Shown: piece after piece, positions 63,872 through 64,000 of the stretch
Layout: every line of letters begins with the position of its first letter
How positions within the stretch are numbered: position 1 is the stretch's first letter
Assembly: GCF_001500065.1 (NCBI RefSeq)
Contig: NZ_LQIN01000001.1
Location: 620,001-684,000, forward strand
Reading direction: 5' to 3'
Length of the DNA stretch: 64,000 nucleotides
Origin: Mycobacterium sp. IS-3022
GTDB taxonomy: Bacteria; Actinomycetota; Actinomycetes; Mycobacteriales; Mycobacteriaceae
Notes under the pieces: model-generated
The model's input: the letters and a program-made list of their open reading frames with translations, nothing else
What the model was told of the DNA's origin: nothing
Databases searched by the model: none
Position numbers and translations under genes: made by a program

Positions 63872-64000
63872 GTGACTGCAGTCGATAAGCGGCCCGTCGA
63901 TCGCATCAACCTCCACCGCACGTGGCGAGTGATCCTCGTCGGGATCGCGCTCGTCGTTGCGACGGTTTGTTATTTCGCGCCGCTGCTTTTGGCCGTGATC
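63872..64000 (+). CDS. Start of an unidentified membrane-associated protein, truncated by the window edge
   Basis: A frame opens at GTG 63872 and runs to the window edge, giving 43 residues: a short charged N-terminus (VTAVDKRPVDRINLHRTWR) followed by a strongly hydrophobic stretch of about 24 residues that looks like a membrane segment. A GGAG element lies about nine bases upstream of the GTG. Nothing more can be said of its family. A transport or envelope polysaccharide function would suit the locus but is not supported by the visible part. Confidence 0.5.
   Translation, partial: MTAVDKRPVDRINLHRTWRVILVGIALVVATVCYFAPLLLAVI

Noticed and set aside
1..64000. tRNA, rRNA, insertion sequence, integrase or att sites
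   Set aside because: No transposase or integrase motif, terminal inverted repeat, or tRNA-like sequence was seen, so there is no direct evidence of a mobile element despite the cassette-like organisation.

Overview
The window looks like chromosomal DNA from a high-GC actinobacterium, most likely a non-tuberculous Mycobacterium. The evidence is family-level: a mycobacterial haem-binding (MHB-type) exported protein, a Gap/Sap-type addressing protein, PapA-like condensation-domain proteins, an Rv2952/Fmt-type O-methyltransferase, and a run of GtfA/Rv1524-type glycosyltransferases. Together they read as one biosynthetic locus for a glycosylated, methylated and acylated lipopeptide. It is related in logic to the mycobacterial glycopeptidolipid (GPL) loci, but the peptide machinery is far larger.

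Left part (1-39744). A truncated SAM methyltransferase reads leftward off the edge. After about 1 kb without a recognisable gene come an MbtH-like protein (1736-1966) and two giant non-ribosomal peptide synthetases (NRPS), 9147 and 3437 residues, with a 4-base ATGA overlap. They form ten modules: Cstarter-A-T / C-A-MT-T / C-A-T / C-A-T / C-A-T / C-A-T-E / C-A-T-E / C-(protein break)-A-T / C-A-T-E / C-A-T-TE. Module 2 carries the only N-methyltransferase, but its C domain has lost the catalytic histidine and its A and T domains are divergent. Module 8 is split between the proteins at the C/A linker. Release is by a thioesterase, not by the reductase that makes the alaninol terminus of classical GPLs.

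Middle part (40171-48642). A small exported haem-binding-type protein, a DHA2-type MFS transporter, the first UGT-type glycosyltransferase and a leftward SAM methyltransferase precede a compact four-gene cassette: a dTDP-glucose 4,6-dehydratase-like enzyme, a cupin, a sugar C-methyltransferase and a Gfo/Idh oxidoreductase. The first three overlap by 4 bases each and the fourth follows after 10. This cassette most likely makes a C-methyl-branched deoxysugar nucleotide.

Right part (48661-64000). Here lie two PapA-like acyltransferases, a Gap-like membrane protein, four more intact UGTs (five in all) plus one decayed UGT, an Rv2952/Fmt-like O-methyltransferase, two paralogous membrane acyltransferase-3 proteins, and an epimerase resembling dTDP-L-rhamnose 4-epimerase (6-deoxytalose). 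A truncated gene with a hydrophobic segment runs off the right edge.

Inferred pathway: the starter C domain acylates residue 1, the two NRPSs build a peptide of up to ten residues (nine if module 2 does not elongate) with D residues at positions 6, 7 and 9, and the thioesterase releases it. UGTs then add several deoxysugars, which are O-methylated and acylated. The Gap-like protein and perhaps the MFS protein help move the product to the cell surface. No MmpL/MmpS and no fatty acyl-AMP ligase lies in the window.
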